DNA of 14,704 nucleotides. Origin: CAYRVF01 sp964427535. Lineage in GTDB: Bacteria > Chloroflexota > Ktedonobacteria > Ktedonobacterales > JADMIN01. Below the pieces are notes generated by a model. It ran no database searches. It saw nothing but the letters and a program-made list of their open reading frames with translations, and was not told the DNA's origin. This document shows positions 1-7,063 of this stretch, piece after piece. A program made the translations under genes and the position numbers. The stretch spans positions 1-14,704 of the forward strand of contig CAYRVF010000123.1 in NCBI GenBank assembly GCA_964427535.1. The letters run 5' to 3'. Numbering within the stretch: the first letter of the stretch is position 1; each line of letters opens with the position of its first letter.

Positions 1-567
1 TTCGCCCACGTCGGCTATGTACTGCCTGCTCAACCAACCTGAAAGTTGCTCTAATGCCTGCGCCAGCAGTGGCAGCGCTACGCCGGTCAGCAGGATGTAA
101 CCAGGTGACCGACCAAAGGCGAGGCGTCGCTGGCCGAGGATCACGCGGTAGAAGCCAGCGCTCATGAGGGCGCCGAGCAGACCTCCCGTTGCGAAGGTCG
201 CGAGCAGCATGGGTAACGGCTCATCCTTATAGACCTCGGCAACGTAGAAATACGCGAGGTAGAACACCAGCAGAAGCAACGCTCCCAACACAATCGCGAG
301 GGGCACGAGGCGCCCGAGCCCAATGAGGAAGACCACTAACGCACCGCCAAGCAGCAGCCAGCGCAGCCGGAGCGTCTGGCGTGGGGAGACATGCGGGAAG
401 AGCGTCGTGACAGCGCTTGGATGTAGCACGTGCTCGCCTGGATGAGCAGCGTAGGCATGCATCCTGCACGCATCCGCGGAAGATGTCTCCTAGGGCAGAC
501 GAGCGCCGCAGTGGATGCAATACTCACCGGCAGGCGTCTCGCGTCCACAATGGGGACATCGCTGCAT
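1..567 (-). pseudogene. Zinc-ribbon PrsW-family intramembrane protease, partial, interrupted by in-frame TAG
   Basis: Reading the minus strand from ATG 567-565 gives a 25-residue zinc ribbon with two CxxC pairs (CPHC and CIHC), then TAG at 492-490. The same frame continues without another stop to the window edge. After a short linker (Met at 462-460) it reads PSAVTTLFPH, then two hydrophobic helices, then VYKDEPLPMLLATFATGG, which resembles the conserved acidic motif after the early helices of PrsW/protease-prsW proteins, and two more hydrophobic stretches. PrsW proteins are multi-pass membrane metalloproteases that cleave anti-sigma factors or other membrane substrates; a zinc ribbon joined to this domain is common in Ktedonobacteria-like genomes (from memory). 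The catalytic part lies outside the window. AGAGGTG precedes ATG 567. The amber codon sits in the linker, so the product could be split, reinitiated at 462, or non-functional. The family call is fairly secure; gene status is uncertain. Confidence 0.68.
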
Positions 568-722
568 ACCGCACCTCTTGCTCTGTGAATGTCTCGGTGC
601 TTATCCGGAAGACGTCACGCGGTTTCGCTGACGTATCGGCTTGCTGGAGCGCCACTCCGGGCGTCTGGGGACAACCGACGAGATGGGGCGCGCCCCTGTC
701 GCTTGGCACCAATGGCTGTAAG

Positions 723-930
723 TCAAGACATCGGCGAGGCAAGGGTGACCATGGCACCTGCGCCACTGCAGATGGTCGTGATGACTGTGACTGCGCACGA
801 AACGCGGTCCTGGGTGTAAGCGCCCATAATCCCGCGAGTATCGGCGACCAAGAGAATCAACACAAGCAACGGCAGCGCTCCCACACCAGTGATGCGCACG
901 CGCACAGCAGGAATCCAGGGAGGTTCGTGC
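723..930 (-). pseudogene. Remnant of the C-terminus of an Nramp-type divalent metal transporter
   Basis: The minus strand from about 905 to the TGA at 725-723 reads GVGALPLLVLILLVADTRG followed by IMGAYTQDR and a second hydrophobic stretch. In Nramp/MntH-like transporters the last part has a helix ending in ANDKR-IMG-Y-NxR followed by a final helix, and this segment matches that arrangement. Upstream the frame closes at a TGA near 930, and no other part of a transporter (for example the DPGN or MPH motifs) is visible, so only the last two helices survive. The only start-like codons are GTGs near 905 with no ribosome binding site. It would have encoded proton-coupled Mn/Fe uptake. The match is from recalled family pattern over about 45 residues, so confidence is limited; a small unrelated membrane ORF is the alternative. 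Confidence 0.4.
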
Positions 931-1180
931 GCTCGTCAATGACTGGGTGGTGCGGCCAGTATACCCCTTCGAGATGAGTGCATGCCCATGCCATAGCAGG
1001 AGGAATGCCTCGCCTCCTGAACTCGCCCCACGAACTCGACCTGGGGAGAGGACATTGTGCGGTGACGTGTGGCTACTCTCAAGGTAACGACGTGCTCAGG
1101 CCATAGCGGCCTCTCTGCGTCGGCCACAGAGCGACGTCGCCAGGTAGTGCGTGTTGTGTTGACACAGGTGCACACGGCAC
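931..1180. other. Gene-poor spacer
   Basis: No convincing coding frame is seen on either strand between the transporter remnant and the coiled-coil gene. A TTGACA hexamer lies at 1159-1164, but no -10 box fits at 16-18 bp because that distance falls on the ribosome binding site of the next gene. The decamer CCAGGTAGTG near 1140 occurs again just after the universal stress protein gene near 6098; this is probably chance. Confidence 0.4.
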
Positions 1181-1192
1181 AGGAGGTGAGCC

Positions 1193-1621
1193 ATGAAGTC
1201 ACTCTCTGAGCAACTGGCAGATCTGTCCGCCCGCGCGAAGAAGGCGGAGGACGATGCCGCTCAGGCGAGCAAAGAGGCGCGTGACAAGATCCAGGCCCGC
1301 GTCGCCCAGCTCCAAGCGGATGCCCAGGCCCGAGACGCCAAGAGGCGCGCGGACATGGCACAGACAAAGGAAACCGTTCAAGGGGAATGGGCCGACCTCC
1401 AGACGACGACGAAGCAACGAATGAACGCCCTCAAAGCCAACATCGATGCCAAGAAGGCGGAGCAGGATGTGAAGCGGGCGGAGCGCAAGGCGGACAATGC
1501 CGAGGAAAATGCGGCGGAGGCGATCGCCTTCGCGTATGACGCCGTAGACTTCGCCGAATTGGTGGTGCTCGACGCGGTCACAGCGCGCGCAGACGCCGAG
1601 GCACTGGAGCACGCCCAGTAA
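1193..1621 (+). CDS. Small charged coiled-coil protein of unknown function
   Basis: A 142-residue, highly charged, Ala/Lys/Glu/Asp-rich protein without signal peptide or membrane segment. Residues 1-115 read as nearly continuous helix with heptad-like spacing (for example LSEQLADLSARAKKAEDDAA), with dense KAEQDVKRAERKADNAEENA near 88-107. The tail (about 108-135) is more hydrophobic: AIAFAYDAVDFAELVVLDAV. Similar small proteins of the form 'MKSLS-QLADLSARAKKAED ... DVKRAE-RAD ... AI-LAVLDAV-R' are recalled as conserved hypotheticals in several soil phyla; no function is known to me. The start is secure: AGGAGGTGAG ends two bases before the ATG, one of the best ribosome binding sites in the window. 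It stands alone, with no same-strand neighbour close by. A role as an LEA-like or structural stress protein would be a guess from composition. Confidence 0.85.
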   Translation: MKSLSEQLADLSARAKKAEDDAAQASKEARDKIQARVAQLQADAQARDAKRRADMAQTKETVQGEWADLQTTTKQRMNALKANIDAKKAEQDVKRAERKADNAEENAAEAIAFAYDAVDFAELVVLDAVTARADAEALEHAQ

Positions 1622-1968
1622 GCCGTGCGTAGCCATATGAGCCCCGATGCGGCGAGAGTCCTCGTATGAGACACCCGCCGCACCGGGCCGCCTCGCGCTT
1701 TGCGCACCTGGAGCGCGTTCCTGGAGTACACGCGGCGGTTCTGCTTTGACTGAGACGAGACGCGCCCGCTCACTACCATTCGAGCTGTAGAAGTATCGTG
1801 TCGCATGCTCATTGGACCGGGCAACGAATTCCGGCGCTTTCGGCCGCCTCCCCACACACAAGGGCAGCGCAACTCCACCAGTGGCGTCCGCGTCGTGCTG
1901 CTTGAAGCAGACGGCCGCTCGGCCGGCACCCACGGGGCGTGCGCCGTGGGCGCCAACCGAGCAGCCAG
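1622..1968. other. Intergenic spacer between convergent genes
   Basis: The coiled-coil gene (+) and the HdeD gene (-) converge here. Open frames on both strands look like GC-driven noise with no recognisable domain and no good ribosome binding sites. A strong hairpin is present near the HdeD end and is listed separately; otherwise I see nothing. Confidence 0.5.
1929..1950 (-). terminator. Hairpin downstream of the HdeD-family gene
   Basis: CCCACGG (1929-1935) pairs perfectly with CCGTGGG (1944-1950), giving a 7-bp GC-rich stem and 8-nt loop, 18 bases past the stop codon at 1971-1969. Position suits a transcription terminator, but no U-tract follows in the direction of transcription, so an intrinsic terminator is not proven. 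Confidence 0.35.
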
Positions 1969-2565
1969 CTATGCCGGCTCGTGTCGCATCTCGGGCCGCT
2001 GGACCGGCTCGCCGAGCGCCGCTGCCTCGCGGCGCAGGGCCTGCAACCGGTAAGCGTAGTAGAGCAGCACGGCCCCGTAGGCGATGGCGTAGATGCCAAT
2101 CACCCAGGTGATCGCCAATGCCCCCGCCCCCGGCAGGGCCGCCAGAAGGATGCCGAAGAGCACTGACAAGCAGCCAGAGAGTACGGCAAGCCACGGATGC
2201 GCCAGGGTATCTGGCAGGGCCAGCGCGAAGGCGATCTCCGCGACTCCGGTCACGATGGCCCAGGCGGCAATCAGGTAGACAAAGGCCAGCGCGGTGATGC
2301 CCGGCCAGACGAATGCCACCACGCCGGCGGCAATGCTCAGCACGCCACTGACGGCCAGCCAGCCCCAGCGTTGATGCACCTCGCCGGCGCGCACGGCGGT
2401 GACAAGCGACGAGATGCCCGAGAGCACCGCGAAGACGCCGAAGACAAACACCAGCGCCAGGAGCGTCTGGCTGGTGTAAATGAGGGCGACAATGCCAAAG
2501 AGGATGGCCAGCACCCCCCGTATGGCCAGTGACCACCAGACGTGCGAAACGAACTTCGACTGCAT
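1969..2565 (-). CDS. HdeD family (DUF308) membrane protein
   Basis: A 198-residue inner-membrane protein with about six hydrophobic helices in three pairs. The helix starting WWSLAIRGVLAILFGIVAL is the classic N-terminal DUF308 signature; later segments VFGVFAVLSGISSLV, WLAVSGVLSIAAGVVAF, LIAAWAIVTGVAEI, LAVLSGCLSVLFGILL and VIGIYAIAYGAVLLYYAYRL repeat the pattern, followed by a short charged tail. HdeD in E. coli is linked to acid resistance at high cell density; most relatives have no tested function. Start chosen at ATG 2565-2563 because AGGAG sits five bases upstream and the hydrophobic domain begins about ten residues later; the longer open frame upstream only reads through repetitive leader DNA. 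It may be co-transcribed with the PRC-like gene 244 bp upstream, but the inverted repeat between them makes separate expression likely. Confidence 0.88.
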   Translation of the reverse strand: MQSKFVSHVWWSLAIRGVLAILFGIVALIYTSQTLLALVFVFGVFAVLSGISSLVTAVRAGEVHQRWGWLAVSGVLSIAAGVVAFVWPGITALAFVYLIAAWAIVTGVAEIAFALALPDTLAHPWLAVLSGCLSVLFGILLAALPGAGALAITWVIGIYAIAYGAVLLYYAYRLQALRREAAALGEPVQRPEMRHEPA

Positions 2566-2669
2566 GTTACTCCTGCCTTTCGTGTTTCGATGCGCGTAGG
2601 CGCGAAGAGACGCATATCTCTGCGCGCCACGGAGAGCAACGGGAGAGGGATGCGGGAATGCGCCGTCTG

Positions 2670-2701
2670 TGACATCGGTGACATCGGTGACATGGGTGAC
2701 A
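2670..2701. repeat. 9-bp tandem repeats in the HdeD leader
   Basis: Two perfect copies of TGACATCGG (2670-2678, 2679-2687), a third with one mismatch (TGACATGGG, 2688-2696) and a partial fourth. The array lies about 105-135 bp upstream of the HdeD start codon, where iterated operator half-sites could sit; it may equally be a simple slippage repeat. Confidence 0.7.
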
Positions 2702-2744
2702 CATCGCCGCATGAACTCCGACGTTGTCCTCATGCTGCCCGACA

Positions 2745-2776
2745 AGACGAACGACAGATCGCGGGACCGTTCGTCT
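2745..2776. repeat. 9-bp perfect inverted repeat between PRC-like and HdeD genes
   Basis: AGACGAACG (2745-2753) and CGTTCGTCT (2768-2776) are perfect inverted repeats around a 14-base loop. They begin 34 bases beyond the PRC-like gene's stop codon on the minus strand. No U-tract follows, so it could be a factor-dependent terminator or a regulator site for the downstream HdeD gene. Confidence 0.6.
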
Positions 2777-2809
2777 CCTTGACGCCCACTCCCACTCTGC
2801 TCGGCACAC

Positions 2810-3508
2810 CTAGCTCTGGGGAGACAGCCTCGCCTGCTCTCTCAGGAGGTCCGCTCGCGGCACTGTGAGGGAGACCGAGAGCGCGTCGCGGTCGATGCGC
2901 GCGATGGCGCTGAAAGGCACATACAGCACGCCTGGATTGAAGATGCCCTTCTCGACCGTCAGCACACCCTGTTCGGTGTCATACTCGGTAATATCGCCCA
3001 GCCTGACGCCGTCACGGTCAAAGACCGCCAGACCGAGCGAGAGGCGCTCGGCGATGCTGCTCAGCTCGACGCTGTCCACCACCATCGGGGAGCCATCATA
3101 GCCGCTCTGCACCACCCGCACTTCCTCCGCCGGTGGGAGTGTGTCAGACGTGTCGCGGTGCTCCGAATCGGGCGCGTGCCGGTACTCCACAAACGTGTGG
3201 ATAGTAGGCGCCTCCGTGTACTGAGCGATCAGCACGTCCTTGGGCTCCGAGAGCGTGATTCTCTGCGACGTGATGCCTCGGATGAGCCGATAGGGGATGT
3301 AGAGATCCCGGTGCCCGAAGGCGCCTGACCCGACGAATAGGTAGCCGGCGGCGGTTTGGTACTCCTTCACGTCGCCCACGTGCTCACCATTGAGGTCGAA
3401 TACGGGCAAGCCGTCCTCAAGTAGCTCATTCAAGTCGCGCAAGACATCTGGCGATATGCTCTGCGGCGGAGCATGCTGCGGACGTGTTGGATTCATCGGG
3501 TCGGTCAT
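2810..3508 (-). CDS. Two-repeat PRC-barrel-like protein (DUF2171-type)
   Basis: A 232-residue soluble protein built from two similar beta-rich repeats. The first (about residues 30-95) reads GLPVFDLNGEHVGDVKEY then YLFVGSGAFGHRDLYIPYRLI; the second (about 155-220) reads GLAVFDRDGVRLGDITEYD then LTVEKGIFNPGVLYVPFSAI. Both show the 'G--VFD-dG--lGdv-ey ... lyIPy--I' pattern of PRC-barrel/DUF2171-like stress proteins, with an acidic linker between them. Such domains occur in ribosome maturation, photosynthetic and stress proteins; no enzymatic motif is seen here. Start taken as ATG 3508-3506: GGGGAGG lies about nine bases upstream, whereas the GTG three codons earlier abuts that site. It lies upstream of the HdeD gene on the same strand, consistent with a shared envelope or stress role (inference). 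Confidence 0.8.
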   Translation of the reverse strand: MTDPMNPTRPQHAPPQSISPDVLRDLNELLEDGLPVFDLNGEHVGDVKEYQTAAGYLFVGSGAFGHRDLYIPYRLIRGITSQRITLSEPKDVLIAQYTEAPTIHTFVEYRHAPDSEHRDTSDTLPPAEEVRVVQSGYDGSPMVVDSVELSSIAERLSLGLAVFDRDGVRLGDITEYDTEQGVLTVEKGIFNPGVLYVPFSAIARIDRDALSVSLTVPRADLLREQARLSPQS

Positions 3509-3915
3509 CACGATCACCCTCCCCTTTCTGTCTCACGCGCCAGCGCAGTGTTCGGCAGCGCCACGACTGCACGGTTGGGATCGACGAAGGCCCCCTCCCG
3601 AACGTGGCAGTGCGTACGGCCGCTATCGGCACCTCCATCAATCAGGCCGCAGGCGCCTCGAACTCGCTGTGCTCTCCCCCGGGTTGCGCCTGCAGACGGT
3701 GCTCGTCGTGGAAGCCAGTGCGTGACACGAGCAGGTGCGGACTGCCCAACTGGCTCGTGTGCGAGCAACCTGGAAACGTGGCACAGCAGCCGGCTGCGAT
3801 CTTCAGCAGCTTCATGCTGTACATGCTGATCTCACGACCACCATACAGGAGGTGACTCTGATATCACAGCGGCGTCACACACATGAAATGTCGCCGAGTG
3901 CCGCAATCGCATACC
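3509..3915. other. Gene-poor spacer upstream of the PRC-like gene
   Basis: No recognisable coding frame on either strand. A near-ideal ribosome binding sequence, AGGAGGTGA (3847-3855, +), is present but no usable start codon follows at the right distance; the first ATGs are more than 25 bases on and open into frames antisense to the LigD gene. The PRC-like gene's promoter should lie in the 3509-3600 part, but no clear -35/-10 pair is visible. Confidence 0.45.
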
Positions 3916-4878
3916 CTACTCCGGCAGGTGCTGGCCCTCGGACAACACAGGGGCGAAGAGATCACCGTGCGTCCGCACGCGCTCCAGCACCACTGGAGGA
4001 GTCAGATCGGCGGGCTGGAAGCCGCCAGCGGCAATTTCGTCCCAACTCAGTGGCGTAGAGACGCGTGGCTGCGTCGTGTCAGCGCGAAGCGAATACGGCG
4101 CCGCCGTGTTGCGCCCGATGCTGTTTTGTGCCGCGTCAATCGTGACATGGGTGCCGCGGTGGGTCGAACCCTGTGCCAGCGCAACGCGCTCCGGATGAGC
4201 CGCGGCCAACCACTGCGCAACGGTCTTGACCCAGTCCCGAACCCGCACGTACGTATACCCAACTGCCAGTGGCACATAGACATGCAGTCCGTGTCCCCCG
4301 CTCGTCTTCGCGTAGCTCTTGAGTCCTACGTGTTCCAGGTGCTCGCGCAAGCGCAAGCTCACCTCCAGCACCGCGCTGAACGGGACCGCAGCGCTCGCAT
4401 CCAGATCGAAGATTGCCTGGTCAGGCAGTGTGAGGTCGGGAAGCCGGGCACTCCACAGATGGAACTCAATGCTGCCAGTGTTTGCCAGCCAGATCAAACT
4501 AGCGGCATTATTCACGATCGGGAGCTGGATGGCGCGAGGAGACATCCTCGCAACCGGGCGGGGCGCATCTATGCGCGCGCCGCTCTTTGGGCTGGACGTT
4601 GGACTGGACGTTGGACGGTAGGTCGCGCGCTGGAGCCAGGACGGTGCATGCTCCGGCAGCTCACGCTGATAGAAGGATGCGCCGCGCACCCCCTCGGGAA
4701 AGACGCGCAGCGTGACGGGACGATCGCGGAAGTACGGAAGGGCCACAGGGGCGATCTGCACATAGTATCGAAGCATGTCGCCCTTGGTGATGCCAGCTTC
4801 CGGCCAGTACACCTTGTCGAGATGACTGACCGGCACGGCCTGCTGCTCCACCGTCCACACGTCAGATGCGGGACTCAT
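3916..4878 (-). CDS. ligD: LigD-type polymerase/primase domain protein (stand-alone)
   Basis: A 320-residue protein with the full archaeo-eukaryotic primase fold of the LigD polymerase module: VYWPEAGITKGDMLRYY (23-39), RVFPEGVRGASFYQR (58-72), WLANTGSIEFHLW (130-142), the catalytic pair in FDLDAS (Asp158, Asp160), SGGHGLHVYVPL (193-204), and APYSLRA (260-266). In bacterial non-homologous end joining, this module fills gaps and adds ribonucleotides at broken ends, working with Ku and an ATP-dependent ligase. No ligase or phosphoesterase domain is attached and no Ku gene is in the window, as in genomes where LigD modules are separate genes. Residues 89-99 are a Ser/Pro/Thr insertion created by a 12-bp duplication. 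ATG chosen because GAGG lies about 12 bases upstream and the family's N-terminal region is complete. Divergent from the universal stress protein gene. Family call is strong; the exact physiological role is inferred. Confidence 0.92.
   Translation of the reverse strand: MSPASDVWTVEQQAVPVSHLDKVYWPEAGITKGDMLRYYVQIAPVALPYFRDRPVTLRVFPEGVRGASFYQRELPEHAPSWLQRATYRPTSSPTSSPKSGARIDAPRPVARMSPRAIQLPIVNNAASLIWLANTGSIEFHLWSARLPDLTLPDQAIFDLDASAAVPFSAVLEVSLRLREHLEHVGLKSYAKTSGGHGLHVYVPLAVGYTYVRVRDWVKTVAQWLAAAHPERVALAQGSTHRGTHVTIDAAQNSIGRNTAAPYSLRADTTQPRVSTPLSWDEIAAGGFQPADLTPPVVLERVRTHGDLFAPVLSEGQHLPE
4593..4616. repeat. 12-bp perfect tandem duplication inside the LigD polymerase gene
   Basis: TGGACGTTGGAC occurs twice head to tail (4593-4604, 4605-4616). 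In the protein it encodes a doubled PTSS unit (PTSSPTSSPKS), placed between the finger-like N-terminal part and the WLANTGSIEFH motif. The reading frame is kept. Confidence 0.9.
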
Positions 4879-4898
4879 GCGGACGCCGTCCTCTGCTG

Positions 4899-5013
4899 AA
4901 TATGTCGTATAAGTCGTATAGGTTTAGTATATAGGGCATCACGACAACGTGTCTTGCGATGCGGCACCAACCGCGACATGTGCTGGACGCGCGGTCGTGT
5001 GATGTCGTGTGAT
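4899..5013. promoter_or_regulatory. Divergent promoter region with tandem GTCGT repeats
   Basis: Between the LigD (-) and USP (+) start codons lie two tandem direct repeats sharing a GTCGT core: GTCGTATA at 4904-4911 and 4913-4920, and GTCGTGTGAT at 4994-5003 and 5004-5013. An inverted ACGAC core is at 4941-4945. The 4899-4934 patch is the most AT-rich stretch nearby and holds TATACT on the minus strand (4931-4926), a plausible -10 box for LigD about 50 bases from its start; no good -35 is seen at 16-18 bp. The arrangement suggests regulator binding sites controlling both genes, which is inference. Confidence 0.45.
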
Positions 5014-5073
5014 GAAGGAGCGGTAGCGCTGGTGTAACCAATCCCCAGACCATGTGGAGGATGTCTCCGCGAC

Positions 5074-6099
5074 ATGGCGTGGAAAGGACCAGGGAACATT
5101 TTCCAGCGAATCATGATCCCAGCGGACGGCTCTCTGCGCGCCGAGCAAGCCATTCCGGTTGCGGCCCGGCTCGCTCGAGCGTCAGGCGGCACGCTCATCT
5201 TCATCGACGTGGCGGAGGAAATCGCCCCCGTGTCAGGTGTGTTCGCGGTGCCAGCGCAGACGCCGCAGGAGGTCTTCGACAGGCAAGGCGAGGAGATGCG
5301 GACCTATCTCACGGCCCTCACTCAACGCGAGGATGTGGCAGGGCTTACGACCGAGACCGACGTCCCCACGGGTATGACTGCGGAGACGCTACTCGCGGCG
5401 GTGTCCACGCACCGCGCGGACCTCATCGTGATGACGAGCCATGGACGGACCGGTTTCCAACGCCGGGCGCTCGGGAGCGTGGCAGAGAAGATCGCCCGGC
5501 ATGCGCCAGTGCCAGTGCTGATTTTGCGTGAGCCCATCCCCGCCGCGCTCGCCGCAAGCGGCTCGGAACCCTTCACGCACCCCCTGCGCGTGCTCGTTCC
5601 GCTGGATGGCTCCCCGCTCGCGGAGACCGCGCTTATTCCAGCGCTTCACGTGCTTGAAGCGCTCGCCCCGCCCGCCGAGCGGGTGCTCCATCTCACGCGG
5701 GTCGTCAGTTCGGTCACCCTGGGAGGGCGCTCGCTCCCTGGCGAGCTGGCGGAGAATGAGGACTGGCGCGAGGCACAGGACTATCTGAGCGCCACAGCCG
5801 AACGGCTCCGTACCGGCGAAGCTGGATCGCTGCACGTGCAGGTCACTTGGTCGATGACCGCACACATCGATGAAGCCTTCGGGATTGTAGAGGTCGCCGA
5901 GACCGGTACGAAGCTGGAAGGCACGTCGCTGCCGGGCGGCTGCGATCTCATTGTGATGGCGACGCATGGCCATCACGGCCTCCAGCGCTGGGCGCTCGGA
6001 AGCGTGGTCGAACACGTGCTTCACGGCACGCGCCTGCCGCTCCTGCTCGTCCGGCCCCAAGAGACCACGTCGCCACTCAGCCCACGTAGCACGATGTAG
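5074..6099 (+). CDS. Universal stress protein, two tandem UspA domains
   Basis: A 341-residue cytoplasmic protein with two UspA domains. Domain 1 (about 9-155) starts IFQRIMIPADGSLRAEQAIP and ends with VMTSHGRTGFQRRALGSVAEKI and APVPVLILRE. Domain 2 (about 165-330) starts LRVLVPLDGSPLAETALIPA and ends with VMATHGHHGLQRWALGSVVEHV and LPLLLVRP. Both keep the SHG/THG loop and the G-x-x-G...GS motif of ATP-binding USPs. Tandem USPs bind nucleotide and help cells survive starvation, oxidative or DNA-damage stress by poorly known means. ATG 5074 gives the expected short lead to the first strand; GGAGG lies about 14 bases upstream, rather far, and ATG 5113 (MIPADGS) would cut off the first beta strand. 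Transcribed divergently from LigD across a repeat-rich spacer, which hints at shared control. Confidence 0.95.
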   Translation: MAWKGPGNIFQRIMIPADGSLRAEQAIPVAARLARASGGTLIFIDVAEEIAPVSGVFAVPAQTPQEVFDRQGEEMRTYLTALTQREDVAGLTTETDVPTGMTAETLLAAVSTHRADLIVMTSHGRTGFQRRALGSVAEKIARHAPVPVLILREPIPAALAASGSEPFTHPLRVLVPLDGSPLAETALIPALHVLEALAPPAERVLHLTRVVSSVTLGGRSLPGELAENEDWREAQDYLSATAERLRTGEAGSLHVQVTWSMTAHIDEAFGIVEVAETGTKLEGTSLPGGCDLIVMATHGHHGLQRWALGSVVEHVLHGTRLPLLLVRPQETTSPLSPRSTM

Positions 6100-6209
6100 C
6101 CAGGTAGTGGCGTCGTGGTGAGCGCGCGGTGCACAGGTCGCAGACGAGAGCCCCTACTGTGGGGAGCCATCCATGTCGCTGATGCAGTCACACCGCTGGG
6201 GCGATAGGG

Positions 6210-6680
6210 TCACGAGCGTGCTGGAGTCCAGTCTTTGCGGAGGATGTCACGGATGCTCTCGTAGCTTCGGCCCTGACCCACCGCCTGGGCAATGGCCGGG
6301 GCAAACACGTGGACATAGAAGTCTGGCCCCATGCGCTGAATGATCTCGCGATCGAAGAGCGCATCCGTCTGCGGCTCCCCATCCAGTGCATGCCATTCCT
6401 GGCCAGCGGGCGCTTCTCGCTGTGCGTCTTGCCGTCCGCTGTCTTCCTGTTCGCCCGGTGTCGCGCCAGGTGACCCCGCTCGCTGGCGGCTGGCCCGCCG
6501 CCCACCGCCACTCGCGACGACCTTGGCCACCCACACGCCATAGCCTTTCGCGTGTGGCTCGTCCAGTCCCTTGTCGAGCGCCTTGAGCCGGTTGTACTCG
6601 GCAAAGATATCGAAGCGCCGAATGGGCTGCTTGGGTTTGAGTGGATGCTGGGAATCCCTGATGGAAGCGTCACGACTCAT
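6210..6680 (-). CDS. Conserved uncharacterized protein with FDIFAEYNRLKAL and LDGEPQTDALFDREI motifs
   Basis: A 156-residue soluble protein. After a basic lead it reads RRFDIFAEYNRLKALDKGLD, then KGYGVWVAKVVASGG, a low-complexity Gly/Arg/Gln-rich linker (about 60-95), then HALDGEPQTDALFDREII, FYVHVFAPAIAQAV and SYESIRDILRKDW. I recall similar sequences as hypothetical proteins in Ktedonobacteria-like genomes, where two conserved blocks flank a variable linker, but know no function. The longer open frame upstream (to 6944) is Cys/Arg-rich noise; the start is set at ATG 6680-6678, with GGAAGTGAG about six bases before it. It converges with the universal stress protein gene and is divergent from the SRAP gene. 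There is no membrane segment or catalytic motif I can name. Confidence 0.75.
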   Translation of the reverse strand: MSRDASIRDSQHPLKPKQPIRRFDIFAEYNRLKALDKGLDEPHAKGYGVWVAKVVASGGGRRASRQRAGSPGATPGEQEDSGRQDAQREAPAGQEWHALDGEPQTDALFDREIIQRMGPDFYVHVFAPAIAQAVGQGRSYESIRDILRKDWTPARS

Positions 6681-7063
6681 TGCAGGCTCACTTCCCGTCT
6701 GTTCTGCGTTGCCTTGACATGGCGCTCCAGAGAAGAGCCGAAGCACACGCACGACATGCCAGCACGACCACCTCGTTGCATATAGCACACAGTCGGAGCA
6801 GGAACAGTGCCAGAATGCCAGAGTGCCAGGGCGAGCAGGAGTCAACGGGCGAGGGCCTTGACCAGGCGCGTTGAAGCACCCGCCGGAACTGGATGTGATC
6901 GTTTCGAGCTCTCTGCCAGCCACGGAGTTCGGATGCCTCTCCAACCGCTCGGAAGAGCGCCGCAGAGAATAGTGAGGAGTGAGTTAGTCGCGGTGCTGGA
7001 GACGCAGGGCGGAAATGTGCCCGTGGCGCATCCCACCGCTGGTACAGAGAGGCAGTCCAGGCG
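6681..7063. other. Divergent intergenic region before the SRAP gene
   Basis: No coding frame is supported here; the long minus frame crossing the area is antisense to the SRAP gene. It should hold promoters for the minus-strand uncharacterized gene and the plus-strand SRAP gene. TTGACA near 6713 and TTGACC near 6857 lack convincing -10 partners. No LexA-like palindrome was recognised. Confidence 0.4.

Noticed and set aside
1159..1164. TTGACA as -35 box for the coiled-coil gene
   Set aside because: No -10 hexamer at 16-18 bp; that position is occupied by the ribosome binding site.
1199..2536. 445-codon minus-strand open frame
   Set aside because: It is antisense to the coiled-coil gene and out of frame with the HdeD gene; composition is Arg/Gly/Leu-rich with no domain. 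Typical high-GC shadow frame.
3847..3855. Strong ribosome binding sequence AGGAGGTGA on the plus strand
   Set aside because: No start codon lies 5-12 bases downstream and frames that follow are antisense to the LigD gene; may be chance or a relic.
6140..6165. CCCC...GGGG hairpin between the convergent USP and uncharacterized genes as a terminator
   Set aside because: Only four base pairs and no U-tract on either strand.
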